From CAWFLT01 sp963816795 (GTDB lineage: Bacteria; Acidobacteriota; Vicinamibacteria; Vicinamibacterales; SCN-69-37): DNA of 64,000 bases. The notes beneath the pieces are model-generated. The model did not search any database, was not told the DNA's origin, and worked only from the letters and a program-made list of their open reading frames with translations. The stretch lies in NCBI GenBank assembly GCA_963816795.1, contig CAWFLT010000014.1, positions 434,001 to 498,000 on the forward strand, written 5' to 3'. The position numbers and the translations under genes were made by a program. Of this stretch, positions 50,047-60,377 are shown piece after piece (within the stretch, counting starts at the first letter, position 1; every line of letters starts with the position of its first letter).

Positions 50047-51196
50047 CTATCGCTGCTCAATCGGCAGAATCTGCTGCGGATACGGTGGGCCGATGTAGTC
50101 CGTGCGAGGCCGGATCAGCCGATTGTTGGCGTACTGCTCGAGGACGTGGGCCGTCCACCCCGAGATCCGGCTCACGGCGAAGATCGGCGTGTAGAGATCG
50201 ATGGGAATCCCGAGCGAATAGAACATCGACGCCGAATAGAAGTCGACGTTGGGATTGAGCTTCTTCTCGTTCTTGACCAGCGTCTCGATCCGCTGCGACA
50301 TCTCGAACCACTGCGGCTGCCCCGCTTTCTCGCCGAGCGTCTTCGAGAAGCGGCGCAGGTGGGTGGCGCGCGGATCTTCCGTGCGGTAGACGCGGTGGCC
50401 GAAGCCGGAAATCTTTTCCTTCCGCGCCAGCTTGCCGCGCACGAACTCTTCCGCGCGCTCGGGCCCGGCGTCCTTGCCCGATGTCGAGCAGCATCTTCAT
50501 CACGTCGGCGTTGGCCCCGCCGTGGAGCGGGCCCTTGAGCGCGCCGACGGCGCCGACGATCGCCGAGTGCAGGTCCGTCAGCGTCGCCGCCGCCACCCTG
50601 GCGGCAAACGTCGACGCGTTCAGTTCGTGATCGGCATGCAGCACCAGCGAGACGTCGAACGCGCGCGCCGCGAGCGCCGACGGCCGCTGTCCGGTGAGCA
50701 TGTACAGGAAATTCGCCGCGTGGCCCAGCGCCGGATCCGGATCGATCGGCCCGCCGCCCCCGGCCAGCCGGCCCCACGTCGCCACCACCGAGCTGATCTG
50801 ACCGGTCAGCCTGACCGCCTTGCGGTAGTTCGCCGCCGGCGAGCTCGCCTCAGCCTCCGCATCGTAGTGGCCGAGCATCGACGTCAGCGTGCGCAGCGCG
50901 TCCATGCCACCGACTTTCGGCAGCGAGCGCATCGCGCGAATGATCCCCTCGGGCAGCGGCCGGGCGGCCGCCAGCTGCGTCTGGAGGTCGCCGAGCTCCG
51001 CGCGGTTCGGGAGCCGCCCGTGCCACAGCAGGTAGCAACACTCCTCGAACGACACCCCGCGCTCGGCGTGGGCCAGGTCGTGGATGTCGTATCCCTGATA
51101 AGAGAGCACGCCGCGGTCGCCGTCGATGTAACAAATCGACGACTCGCCAACGACGACGTCCTCCAGACCGGCCTTCGGCTTCGCCTCAGTGGACAC
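50047..51196 (-). CDS. gltA: Citrate synthase (one frame break)
   Basis: The joined protein of about 383 residues condenses oxaloacetate and acetyl-CoA. Catalytic residues: His in LHADHE, His in GHRVYR and Asp in NVDFYSAS. A break near 50470 joins LLDIGQ to the KLARKEKISGFGHRVY part. The GTG at 51194-51196 is the likely start. It may be a methylcitrate synthase, as these families are hard to separate by eye. It is the first gene of a run with lepA and lepB. Confidence 0.9.
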
Positions 51197-51214
51197 GCTA
51201 CTAATTGTTCCTTG

Positions 51215-51303
51215 CAATGAGGCAATGAGGCAATGGGTGAATGAGGCAATGACAGAAGGGCTTCATTGCCCCATTGCCTCATTGCCCCATTGGCTCACTG
51301 CAA
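51215..51303. repeat. Word-repeat hairpin array (CAATGAGG unit)
   Basis: Direct CAATGAGG/CAATGGGTGAATGAGG words (51215-51251) are followed by the inverted CATTGCCCC/CATTGCCTC words (51261-51303). It fills the gap between the GT2 gene and gltA and can form one long imperfect hairpin. Confidence 0.75.
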
Positions 51304-51312
51304 TCGTCAGCG

Positions 51313-52812
51313 CTACTTCCCAGAGGCTATCTGCGGCTGCTTGATGAGGAGGTCGTCGCCGCCGGCCTGCTGGAAGATCGACATCAGGCCGGTGTACAGG
51401 AAGCCGAACTGGAAGAGCATCAGGAACGGCAGCGTGCCGTAGATGCCGTTCGCCAGCGCATAGAGGACCGTACCGGTGAAATAGACGCCCAGCCCCACCT
51501 CGATGAAGGGCTGCACGGGCATCGACTGGTGGTATTTCTTCGTCTGCCACTCGTCGCGCTGCCGCTCGATGCCGTATTTTGGCGTGCGCGTGAACTCGCC
51601 GGGCTCGCCGAAGAGCGCCTCGAGCAGCGCTTTCGTGTTGTTCACGGCCAGCCCGATGCCGACCGCCATGACCATCGGCAGATACTTCAGGCGCGACTTC
51701 CAGTCCGCGTAGGCTTCGCGCTGCGAGAACGCGTAGAAATTGACCACCGACATCGTCGCCGCCGCAAACAGCGGCACGTCGATCAGCAGCATCTCCGACC
51801 AGCCCATGTTGTAGCGTACGACCATCGCCGGAAACATGAGGACCGAAAGGATGATCATCAACACGTAGTTGAAGTTCGCGGTCAGGTGGAAGAACGCCTC
51901 GACCTTGACCTTGACCGGCAGATTCGACTGCAGGAGGTACGGCAACACCTTGCGGCACGTCTGGATGGACCCCTTGGCCCAGCGGTGCTGCTGAGACTTG
52001 AAGGCGTTCATCTCGACCGGTACTTCCGCCGGCGTGACGACGTCGGGCAGGAACAGGAACTTCCAGCCGCGCAGCTGCGCCCGGTAGCTGAGGTCGAGAT
52101 CCTCGGTCAGCGTGTCGTGCTGCCAGCCGCCCGCATCGTCGATGGCGGTGCGGCGCCAGAGGCCTGCCGTCCCGTTGAAGTTGAAGAAGCAGCCGGACCG
52201 GTTGCGCCCGCCGTGCTCGAGGACGAAGTGCCCGTCGAGAAGAATCGATTGAATCTTCGTCAGCAGCGAGTAGTCCTGGTTGAGGTGGCCCCACCGCGCC
52301 TGGACGACGGCGATCTTCTCGTCGTTGAAGTACGGAACGGTCCGGCGCAGGAAGTCCGACGGCGGCACGAAGTCGGCGTCGAAGATGGCCACCACCGGCC
52401 CTCGGGCGGCACGCAACCCGGCGTCGAGGGCGCCGGCCTTGAAGCCGGTACGGTCGGTGCGGTGCAGATACTTGATGTCGAATCCGCGCGCGGCCTGCCG
52501 CCGGACGGCCAACTCCGCGATCTCGCACGTCTCGTCCGTCGAGTCGTCGAGCACCTGAATCTCGAGCTTGTCTTTCGGGTAGTCGAGCTCGCAGATCGCC
52601 TCGATCAACCGATCGGCCACGTACATCTCGTTGTAGATCGGCAACTGGACCGTGACGACCGGCCACTCGGCCACCGGCGGCGGCGGGCCAGGCACGGCGT
52701 CCTTGTACTTCTTGTACTGGTAGACCAGGTAGTAACGGTGCCAGCCGTAGATCCCCAGAATGCTGAGTACGAAGAAATAGGCGACGAGGACGAAGGTTTC
52801 CGGTGCCGTCAT
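51313..52812 (-). CDS. GT2-family membrane glycosyltransferase (CslA/mannan-synthase-like)
   Basis: A 499-residue processive-type glycosyltransferase: N-terminal helix, then VTVQLPIYNE, LDDSTDET, FDADFVPPSDF, the acceptor TEDLDLSYR and the QQHRWAKGSIQ (Q/RxxRW) motif near residue 270, then four or five C-terminal helices. It resembles bacterial beta-mannan/glucomannan synthases more than BcsA, as no PilZ domain is visible. It probably makes a cell-surface glycan at the inner membrane. It stands alone behind a repeat array. Confidence 0.87.
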   Translation of the reverse strand: MTAPETFVLVAYFFVLSILGIYGWHRYYLVYQYKKYKDAVPGPPPPVAEWPVVTVQLPIYNEMYVADRLIEAICELDYPKDKLEIQVLDDSTDETCEIAELAVRRQAARGFDIKYLHRTDRTGFKAGALDAGLRAARGPVVAIFDADFVPPSDFLRRTVPYFNDEKIAVVQARWGHLNQDYSLLTKIQSILLDGHFVLEHGGRNRSGCFFNFNGTAGLWRRTAIDDAGGWQHDTLTEDLDLSYRAQLRGWKFLFLPDVVTPAEVPVEMNAFKSQQHRWAKGSIQTCRKVLPYLLQSNLPVKVKVEAFFHLTANFNYVLMIILSVLMFPAMVVRYNMGWSEMLLIDVPLFAAATMSVVNFYAFSQREAYADWKSRLKYLPMVMAVGIGLAVNNTKALLEALFGEPGEFTRTPKYGIERQRDEWQTKKYHQSMPVQPFIEVGLGVYFTGTVLYALANGIYGTLPFLMLFQFGFLYTGLMSIFQQAGGDDLLIKQPQIASGK

Positions 52813-52886
52813 AGAATGGGAAGCGTGCGGGACAACGCGACCCTCCATTTTATGGAGCCGCTCCGAGTGGAGTCAAACACCCGGCG

Positions 52887-53711
52887 GTGACCAAGGCGAA
52901 GGCCCATCGGCGGGCACATTCTCGCAGATCGCGTAAGAAGGCGGCAGCGGAATCGGCCAGCCCGCTGACCCCGCTCCGCGCGCTGTTCGATGCGGTCAGG
53001 CTGGGCCGGCTCACACCGGCTGACGCCGAACGCCGCGCGGCCCAGATGGCTGCGACGGTGGAAGACCTGGGCTTTGCGCAGGTCGACCATCATCGCGCGA
53101 CCCGCCAAGGCTTCCCTGAAGTGATATTCGGGCAAGGGAAGACGTCCGCCCAGATTGCACGCATCGCCGCCGCCATCGTCGCCAGGGGCCACAGCCTGCT
53201 CGTTACGCGCACGGACGCCTCCGCTTATCAGGCCGTAGCGAAAGTCGTACCGGATGCGATCTTCCATGAACAGGCGCAGATCATCGAAAAGCGCGGCCCG
53301 ATCGTGCCTGGCCAGGGAGTAGTCCTGGTGGCAGCAGCGGGAACTTCTGACATACCTGTGGCAGAAGAGGCGGCCATCTGCGCCGAGGTGATGGGCAACG
53401 CGGTGGACCGGCTGTACGACGTCGGCGTTGCCGGGCTGCATCGGCTCATGGCCCATCGCGAGCGGCTGACGTCGGCGCGGGTCGTGATCGTGGTCGCCGG
53501 GATGGAAGGCGCGCTGCCGAGCGTGATCGGCGGTCTGGTCACGGCGCCAGTCATTGCCGTGCCGACGAGCGTCGGATACGGTGCCAGCTTCGGCGGCGTG
53601 GCTGCCCTGCTGGCCATGCTGAACTCCTGCGCGAGCGGGGTGGCCGTCGTCAATATCGACAATGGGTTCGGTGCCGCAGCGATCGCGAGCAAAATCTGTC
53701 ATAATTACTGA
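52887..53711 (+). CDS. larB: LarB-like nickel pincer cofactor carboxylase/hydrolase
   Basis: The C-terminal 200 residues match LarB, which carboxylates nicotinic-acid adenine dinucleotide to start the lactate-racemase nickel-pincer cofactor. Typical text: FPEVIFGQGKTSAQI, VAAAGTSDIPVAEEA, YDVGVAGLHRL and VVAGMEGALPSVIGGLV, with PTSVGYGASFGG and ALLAMLNSCASG near the end. It has a basic N-terminal extension (KAKAHRRAHSRRSRKKA) of unclear meaning. The GTG start is assumed. No larC or larE is visible here. mutS2 follows by 26 bases. Confidence 0.87.
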   Translation: MTKAKAHRRAHSRRSRKKAAAESASPLTPLRALFDAVRLGRLTPADAERRAAQMAATVEDLGFAQVDHHRATRQGFPEVIFGQGKTSAQIARIAAAIVARGHSLLVTRTDASAYQAVAKVVPDAIFHEQAQIIEKRGPIVPGQGVVLVAAAGTSDIPVAEEAAICAEVMGNAVDRLYDVGVAGLHRLMAHRERLTSARVVIVVAGMEGALPSVIGGLVTAPVIAVPTSVGYGASFGGVAALLAMLNSCASGVAVVNIDNGFGAAAIASKICHNY

Positions 53712-53737
53712 TTGCCCCACTCTCCGAGGGGCGGTCC

Positions 53738-56269
53738 ATGCAACCAGCTGTCTTGAGAGCGCTCGAGTTCGATCGCATCCGAGAGGTGCTGTCGCGCGAA
53801 GCCGCGACCGCGCTGGGGCGGGAGCGCGCCTTGGCGCTCGAACCGGCGGTGGACCGTGATGAGGTCGCCGCGCGTCTCGCGCTGACCGCCGAGGCCCTGG
53901 CCTACGGACGCGCTGGAGGCTCTCTTGCCATCGACGCGCCGGAGGATCTCGCCGACATCCTGGTCGGGCTCGACCTGGTCGACGAACCGCTGCTGCCCCT
54001 TCACCTGGTCGGTCTGGCGCGCTTCGTGACCTCGGTGGACGATGTCGCGGCCGCGATCCGTCGCCGCGCAGGCGATGGCCCCTCACAGGCCGGCGGCGCC
54101 TACGAGCTGCTGCATAGGATTGCGGCGCGTGCGGCGTCGTTCGAGGCCGAAACGGCCGCCGTCCAGCGCGCCGTGCTGCCGACCGGCGAGATCACGGACG
54201 CGGCCAGCCCGGCGCTGCGCGACATCCGCGAGTCGCTGCGCCGCCAGCGGGCGAAGCTGCGATCGACGCTCGAGTCGCTGACCAAAGGCCGCGACGCGTC
54301 GAAGTACCTTCAGGATCAGATCGTCACCGACCGCAACGGCCGCTACGTCGTCGTCGTTCGCGCCGAGCATCGCGAATCGGTGCCGGGGATCGTGCATGGC
54401 GCGTCGGCGAGCGGCGCGAGCCTGTACGTCGAGCCGATGACGACCGTCGAGCTCAACAACGACGTCGTCGCGCTCGTCGAACGCGAGAAGGAAGAGATCC
54501 GGCGGATCCTGCTCGCGCTCACCAACGCCTTTCGCCTTCGCGCCGACGAGCTCGAGGCGCTCGTCGACGTCGCGACCGATCTCGACGAGGCGTACGCGAA
54601 GGCGCGTCTGGCGGCGCGCGTCGACGGCATCGCGCCGGCGCTGACCGACGACGGCCGGCTCGAATTCAAGGGCGCTCGGCACCCGCTTTTGATCCCGGCG
54701 GTCAGAGAGAAGACATCGGGTGTCTTTTCGGCACGAGACGGACGAAAAGACACCCGATGTCCTGACCCCGTGGTCGTCGTCGCGTCGGACCTTCGCATCA
54801 TTCCCCCGGTGCGTGCAGTGGTGATCTCGGGTCCGAATACGGGCGGCAAGACCGTCGCGCTGAAGGCGTTCGGTCTCCTCGCGCTGATGGCACAGGCCGG
54901 TCTGCTGATTCCGGTCGAGCCTGGCAGCCGCTTCACGCCGTTCCGATCGATCTTCGCCGCGATCGGCGACGAGCAATCGATCGCGGCGAGCCTCAGCACG
55001 TTTTCCGCGCACCTGGCGAATCTCGTGCGCATCGAGCGCGAGCTCGAACTGCCGGCGCTCGTGCTGCTCGACGAGGTCGGCGGCGGCACCGACCCGGTCG
55101 AGGGCGGCGCCCTCGGCGCGGCCGTCATCGATCACTTCCGCCGGCGCGGCGCCATCGTCGTCGCGACGACGCATGACGATGCGCTCAAGTCCTATGCGGC
55201 GACCACGGAAGGCGCAGAAGCGGCGGCGTTCGGATTCAACCCGGAGACATACGCGCCGACTTACCGGTTGATCTACGGCGCACCCGGACGCAGCCTCGCC
55301 CTGGAGATCGCCGAACGACTCGGCATGCCGGCCGCTGTCGTCGCCGACGCGCGAGCGCGCCGGACGGCTCGGGAATCGCTCCTCGCGGCACACCTGGCCC
55401 GAGTCGACAAGGAGCTGGCCGCGGTCGAGCAGGAAAAGCTGCAGGTCGCCGGCGCGCGCGAGGCGCTCGAGAAGGCGCGTCACGCGCTGCACGAGCGCGA
55501 GGCGCGGCTCACGGAGCGCGAGGCGATCCTCAAGAAGCGTCTCGACGACAAGCTGAACGAGCGGCTGCGCGAAGCCCGCGCCGAGGTCGATGCCGTCGTG
55601 ACCCGGCTGAAGAGCAAGGCCGAGGCGCTGGCTGAGACGGCCGAACGACGTGCGACGACGCGGGCGCCCGTGCTTTCGACGGGCGAGGTCGGCGACCTGC
55701 GGACGGAAGCCCGCGCCGCGCTCGGCGCGATTGGTGCCGTGATCGAAGGCAGTGCGCCGGCCGACGACGACGCGCTGCGTTTCACGTCGCCGCCGGACAT
55801 GGGCCAGGCGGTGTACGTCGCGTCGTTCGGCGCCGACGGCGTCGTCCGCGGCGTCGCCGGTCACCGGATCGACGTCGAGATTCGCGGCAAGCGGATGCGC
55901 GTCAGGCTCGACGACCTGCGTCGACGCGGGCCGAAAGATGAGGGGTCCAGCGAGGACAAGCGGGCACGATCATCCAATCAGGCGGCCCGGCCCAAACCTG
56001 GCGGAGTTGATGTCACCAGCCGCGCGGCCGCCGAGCTCGTGCTGATCGGCGCCACGGTCGACGACGCCATCGATCGGGCTGAGAAATTCCTGGACACGGC
56101 GCTGCTCGGTGAAGAGCGCCGGCTCCGCGTCGTGCACGGTCACGGGACGGGACGGCTGCGTGACGCGCTCCGCACCTTCTTCCGCGATCATCCGCTCGTC
56201 GCCGCCGTGGCGCCCGCGCCCGACAACGAAGGCGGCAACGGCGCGACGATTGTCGAGCTGAAGGATTGA
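53738..56269 (+). CDS. mutS2: Endonuclease MutS2 with an in-frame palindromic insert
   Basis: An 843-residue MutS-family ATPase with a C-terminal Smr nuclease domain, acting in recombination suppression or ribosome rescue. The ATPase Walker A SGPNTGGKTV near residue 366, LLDEVGGGTDPVEG, a long coiled coil (about 540-640) and the Smr motif VVHGHGTGRLRDAL near 800 are present. Between ARHPLLIP and the ATPase core lies an extra segment (TSGVFSARDGRKDTRCP) encoded by a perfect palindrome. It keeps the frame. Confidence 0.94.
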   Translation: MQPAVLRALEFDRIREVLSREAATALGRERALALEPAVDRDEVAARLALTAEALAYGRAGGSLAIDAPEDLADILVGLDLVDEPLLPLHLVGLARFVTSVDDVAAAIRRRAGDGPSQAGGAYELLHRIAARAASFEAETAAVQRAVLPTGEITDAASPALRDIRESLRRQRAKLRSTLESLTKGRDASKYLQDQIVTDRNGRYVVVVRAEHRESVPGIVHGASASGASLYVEPMTTVELNNDVVALVEREKEEIRRILLALTNAFRLRADELEALVDVATDLDEAYAKARLAARVDGIAPALTDDGRLEFKGARHPLLIPAVREKTSGVFSARDGRKDTRCPDPVVVVASDLRIIPPVRAVVISGPNTGGKTVALKAFGLLALMAQAGLLIPVEPGSRFTPFRSIFAAIGDEQSIAASLSTFSAHLANLVRIERELELPALVLLDEVGGGTDPVEGGALGAAVIDHFRRRGAIVVATTHDDALKSYAATTEGAEAAAFGFNPETYAPTYRLIYGAPGRSLALEIAERLGMPAAVVADARARRTARESLLAAHLARVDKELAAVEQEKLQVAGAREALEKARHALHEREARLTEREAILKKRLDDKLNERLREARAEVDAVVTRLKSKAEALAETAERRATTRAPVLSTGEVGDLRTEARAALGAIGAVIEGSAPADDDALRFTSPPDMGQAVYVASFGADGVVRGVAGHRIDVEIRGKRMRVRLDDLRRRGPKDEGSSEDKRARSSNQAARPKPGGVDVTSRAAAELVLIGATVDDAIDRAEKFLDTALLGEERRLRVVHGHGTGRLRDALRTFFRDHPLVAAVAPAPDNEGGNGATIVELKD
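54712..54761. repeat. Perfect 19-bp palindrome inserted in mutS2
   Basis: GACATCGGGTGTCTTTTCG (54712-54730) is exactly complementary to CGAAAAGACACCCGATGTC (54743-54761), separated by a 12-base loop. It is read through in frame and adds about 17 residues just before the ATPase core. It is unrelated in sequence to the constant-core hairpins. Confidence 0.8.
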
Positions 56270-56274
56270 AGTGC

Positions 56275-56537
56275 ATCGGCAAGGGGTAATCGGGGAATCT
56301 GCAATGGCAAACACATCGGCAATCGGCAATGCCGATCGGCAATTGGCGATCGGCAATGACGATCGGCAATTGACCGTTGGCGATTTCGATTGCCCATTGC
56401 CGATTGCCCATCAAGATTGCCATTACCCATTGCCGATTGCCCGATCGAGATTGGCCATTGCCGATTGTCCAATCGAGATTGCCCATTGCCGATGTGTTTG
56501 AGATTGCAGATTACCGATTGCCGATTGCCGATTAGCG
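56275..56537. repeat. Word-repeat hairpin array (CGGCAATG unit)
   Basis: From 56275 to about 56390 the words CGGCAATG, CGGCAATTGG and CGATCGG repeat; from 56390 to 56530 inverted GCCGATTGCC and CCATTGCC words follow. The array can form extended hairpins and fills the whole 269-base gap between mutS2 and dnaG. Confidence 0.75.
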
Positions 56538-56538
56538 A

Positions 56539-58305
56539 ATGGCCTTATTCCCCCAGACATTCATCGACGACCTGAAGGCCCAGACGGATATCGTCTCGGT
56601 CATCGGCGACGTCGTGCCGCTGAAGAAAGCCGGGGCGACGTGGAAGGGGTTGTGTCCGTTCCACGGGGAAAAAACGCCGTCGTTCACGGTGAACCGCGAC
56701 AAGAACGTCTTCTATTGCTTTGGCTGCAGCACCGGCGGTGACGTCGTGAAGTTCGTCGAGCTGCACCAGAAGATCGCGTTCCCCGAGGCCGTCCGCTACC
56801 TGGCCCGCCGCGCCGGCATGGACGTGCCCGAGACCGACGGCGGCCCTGAAGATCGCGCGGCGGCAGCTGAGCGAGAGGCACTCATCAAGCTCCACGAGGT
56901 CGCGGCCGCGTTCTTTCGGGAGCAGTTGGAGGCCCCCGGGGGAGCCCGGGCTCGCCGGGAACTCGAGACCCGCGCCCTCCGTCAGGACACTATGGCGGCC
57001 TTCGCATATGGCTATGCGCCGGCGGCCGGCCGCGATACTCTGTACGGCCGGTTTGCCGACCACAAGGTGCCATCTGCCCTGCAAATCAAGAGCGGCTTGG
57101 TGATGGAGCGGGACGGCGGCCGGCTGGTGGACCGCTTCCGGAACCGGCTCATGATTCCGATCGCGCGGGACACGGGGACGACGGTGGCGTTTGGGGGCCG
57201 GGCGCTCGACGCCGGGCAGGTGCCCAAATACCTGAATTCGCCGGAAACGCCCATCTATACGAAGGGCCGGACCCTCTACGGTCTGGACGTGACGAAAGGG
57301 GCCATTCGGGCACACAATTACTGTGTACTGGTCGAGGGGTACTTTGACTTGGCCCAGGTGTGGCAGGCGGGGGTCCAGGCCGTGGTCGCCTCGTCTGGAA
57401 CGGCCCTGTCGGTCGCGCAGGCGCGGCTGCTGAAACGCTTCACTTCCAAAGTCGTCCTCAACTTTGATCCGGATGCCGCCGGGCAAAACGCGGCGACGCG
57501 GTCGTCAGAGCTGTTGGTGGCGGAAGGCTTTCAAGTGAACGTCGCCGTGCTGCCGGACGGAAAGGACCCGGACACGTTCATCCGGTCCTCGGGCGGCCAG
57601 GCGTACGTCGAACGGTTGACCGGGTCGCAGCCGTATTTGGAGTTCCTGCTGGATCGCGCGGCGGCGGGTGAGGACCTGACCAGGCCTGACGCCCGCAAGT
57701 CGTTTTTGACGAAGATGTTAGGGGTGGCGGCGACGATTCCAGACGCGGCCGCGCGCGACCAGTTTGCCGACCGGCTGGCCCACAAGGCGCGAGTCACCGA
57801 AAGCGTGATTCGCGACGAAATTCGCAAGGCCGCCGTCGAGCGCCGCAGGGAGCCCCCGGCGGTGGCCGTCGCCGCCAACGTCCGGGTGAAACCGGCCGAG
57901 CAAGGGCTGTTGTGGGCACTGGCGCACCACCCGGTCGAGGGCCTCGCCGCGGTGGGGCAACTCGAGGATGAGGACCTGGTCGGCCTGCTCTCGGCGGCGG
58001 TGTTGCGGATGGCCGCGAGTCTGACCGACGTCGCGCCGGACCTGGTCACCGGGCTGCTCCGGGAGCGTCTGACTGAAGGGGAGCGCGCCCTGCTCGATCA
58101 CGCGGCGGCGGCCGAGGCCGGAGTGGCCCAGGCCGCCGACTGCCTCGCGGCGCTGAAGCGGGAACGCGTGCGCCGGGACCTCGCCGCCGTGCAGGACGAG
58201 GTCGACGCGTTCCAGGAACAGAAACTGACGAACGACGACGTCCTGACGATACTGTGGAAGCGGAAGAAGGCGCTGTTGCAGCGGCTGGAAGAACTGAACG
58301 GATAA
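56539..58305 (+). CDS. dnaG: DNA primase
   Basis: A 588-residue primase that lays RNA primers at replication forks. The N-terminal zinc finger CPFH-x17-CFGC (about residues 41-65) and TOPRIM motifs (VEGYFDLAQVWQAG near 264, NFDPDAAGQNAA near 310) are present, and a helicase-binding-like helical tail follows. Its ATG lies immediately after the word-repeat array. rpoD follows by 15 bases, the classical dnaG-rpoD arrangement. Confidence 0.95.
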   Translation: MALFPQTFIDDLKAQTDIVSVIGDVVPLKKAGATWKGLCPFHGEKTPSFTVNRDKNVFYCFGCSTGGDVVKFVELHQKIAFPEAVRYLARRAGMDVPETDGGPEDRAAAAEREALIKLHEVAAAFFREQLEAPGGARARRELETRALRQDTMAAFAYGYAPAAGRDTLYGRFADHKVPSALQIKSGLVMERDGGRLVDRFRNRLMIPIARDTGTTVAFGGRALDAGQVPKYLNSPETPIYTKGRTLYGLDVTKGAIRAHNYCVLVEGYFDLAQVWQAGVQAVVASSGTALSVAQARLLKRFTSKVVLNFDPDAAGQNAATRSSELLVAEGFQVNVAVLPDGKDPDTFIRSSGGQAYVERLTGSQPYLEFLLDRAAAGEDLTRPDARKSFLTKMLGVAATIPDAAARDQFADRLAHKARVTESVIRDEIRKAAVERRREPPAVAVAANVRVKPAEQGLLWALAHHPVEGLAAVGQLEDEDLVGLLSAAVLRMAASLTDVAPDLVTGLLRERLTEGERALLDHAAAAEAGVAQAADCLAALKRERVRRDLAAVQDEVDAFQEQKLTNDDVLTILWKRKKALLQRLEELNG

Positions 58306-58320
58306 GAGGGAGACTGCAAA

Positions 58321-60004
<1,684 letters not shown>

Positions 60005-60017
60005 CGGAGGTCGCGAA

Positions 60018-60140
60018 CTGAAGTTCAAAGTTCGAAGCCGAAGTCGGAAGTGTTCTGACGCCGTCTTCAGTTTCGTAGGTGATCGAAGGCGCGCGTCAGT
60101 TCGTTCCTGTGTTCGAAGTTCGCCGTTCGAACTTCGAAGT
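60018..60140. repeat. Word-repeat hairpin array (TTCGAAGTT unit)
   Basis: GAAGTTCAAAGTTCGAAGCCGAAGT (60020-60045 in parts) faces TTCGAAGTTCGCCGTTCGAACTTCGAAGT-type words at 60112-60140. The words are near-palindromic TTCGAA cores. It lies between rpoD and the tRNA gene. Confidence 0.65.
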
Positions 60141-60148
60141 TACCTTTC

Positions 60149-60224
60149 GGGCCCCTAGCTCAGCGGTTAGAGCTGCCGGCTCATAACCGGTTGGTCCCAG
60201 GTTCGAATCCTGGGGGGCCCACCA
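60149..60224 (+). tRNA. tRNA with CAT anticodon (Met or lysidine-modified Ile)
   Basis: A complete 76-base cloverleaf: acceptor GGGCCCC/GGGGCCC, D stem GCTC/GAGC, anticodon loop CTCATAA, T stem CCAGG/CCTGG with TTCGAAT loop and an encoded CCA end. The first pair G-C excludes the initiator. The D loop and TTGGTC after the anticodon stem resemble tRNA-Ile2 (anticodon read as AUA after lysidine) rather than elongator Met. Confidence 0.9.
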
Positions 60225-60377
60225 TCCTCACCCCGGCCTTCGGACTTCCTCCGGTATGCCGGAGGCGAAACCCGACTGACCCCCTCGCTCTCGCGCCTGA
60301 ATCCCCAATCGCGTCAACGCGTTGCAGCAGGGCCGCGACCACGTGCCGCGCGGCACCAGTCTTGCTGAATCATTCGC

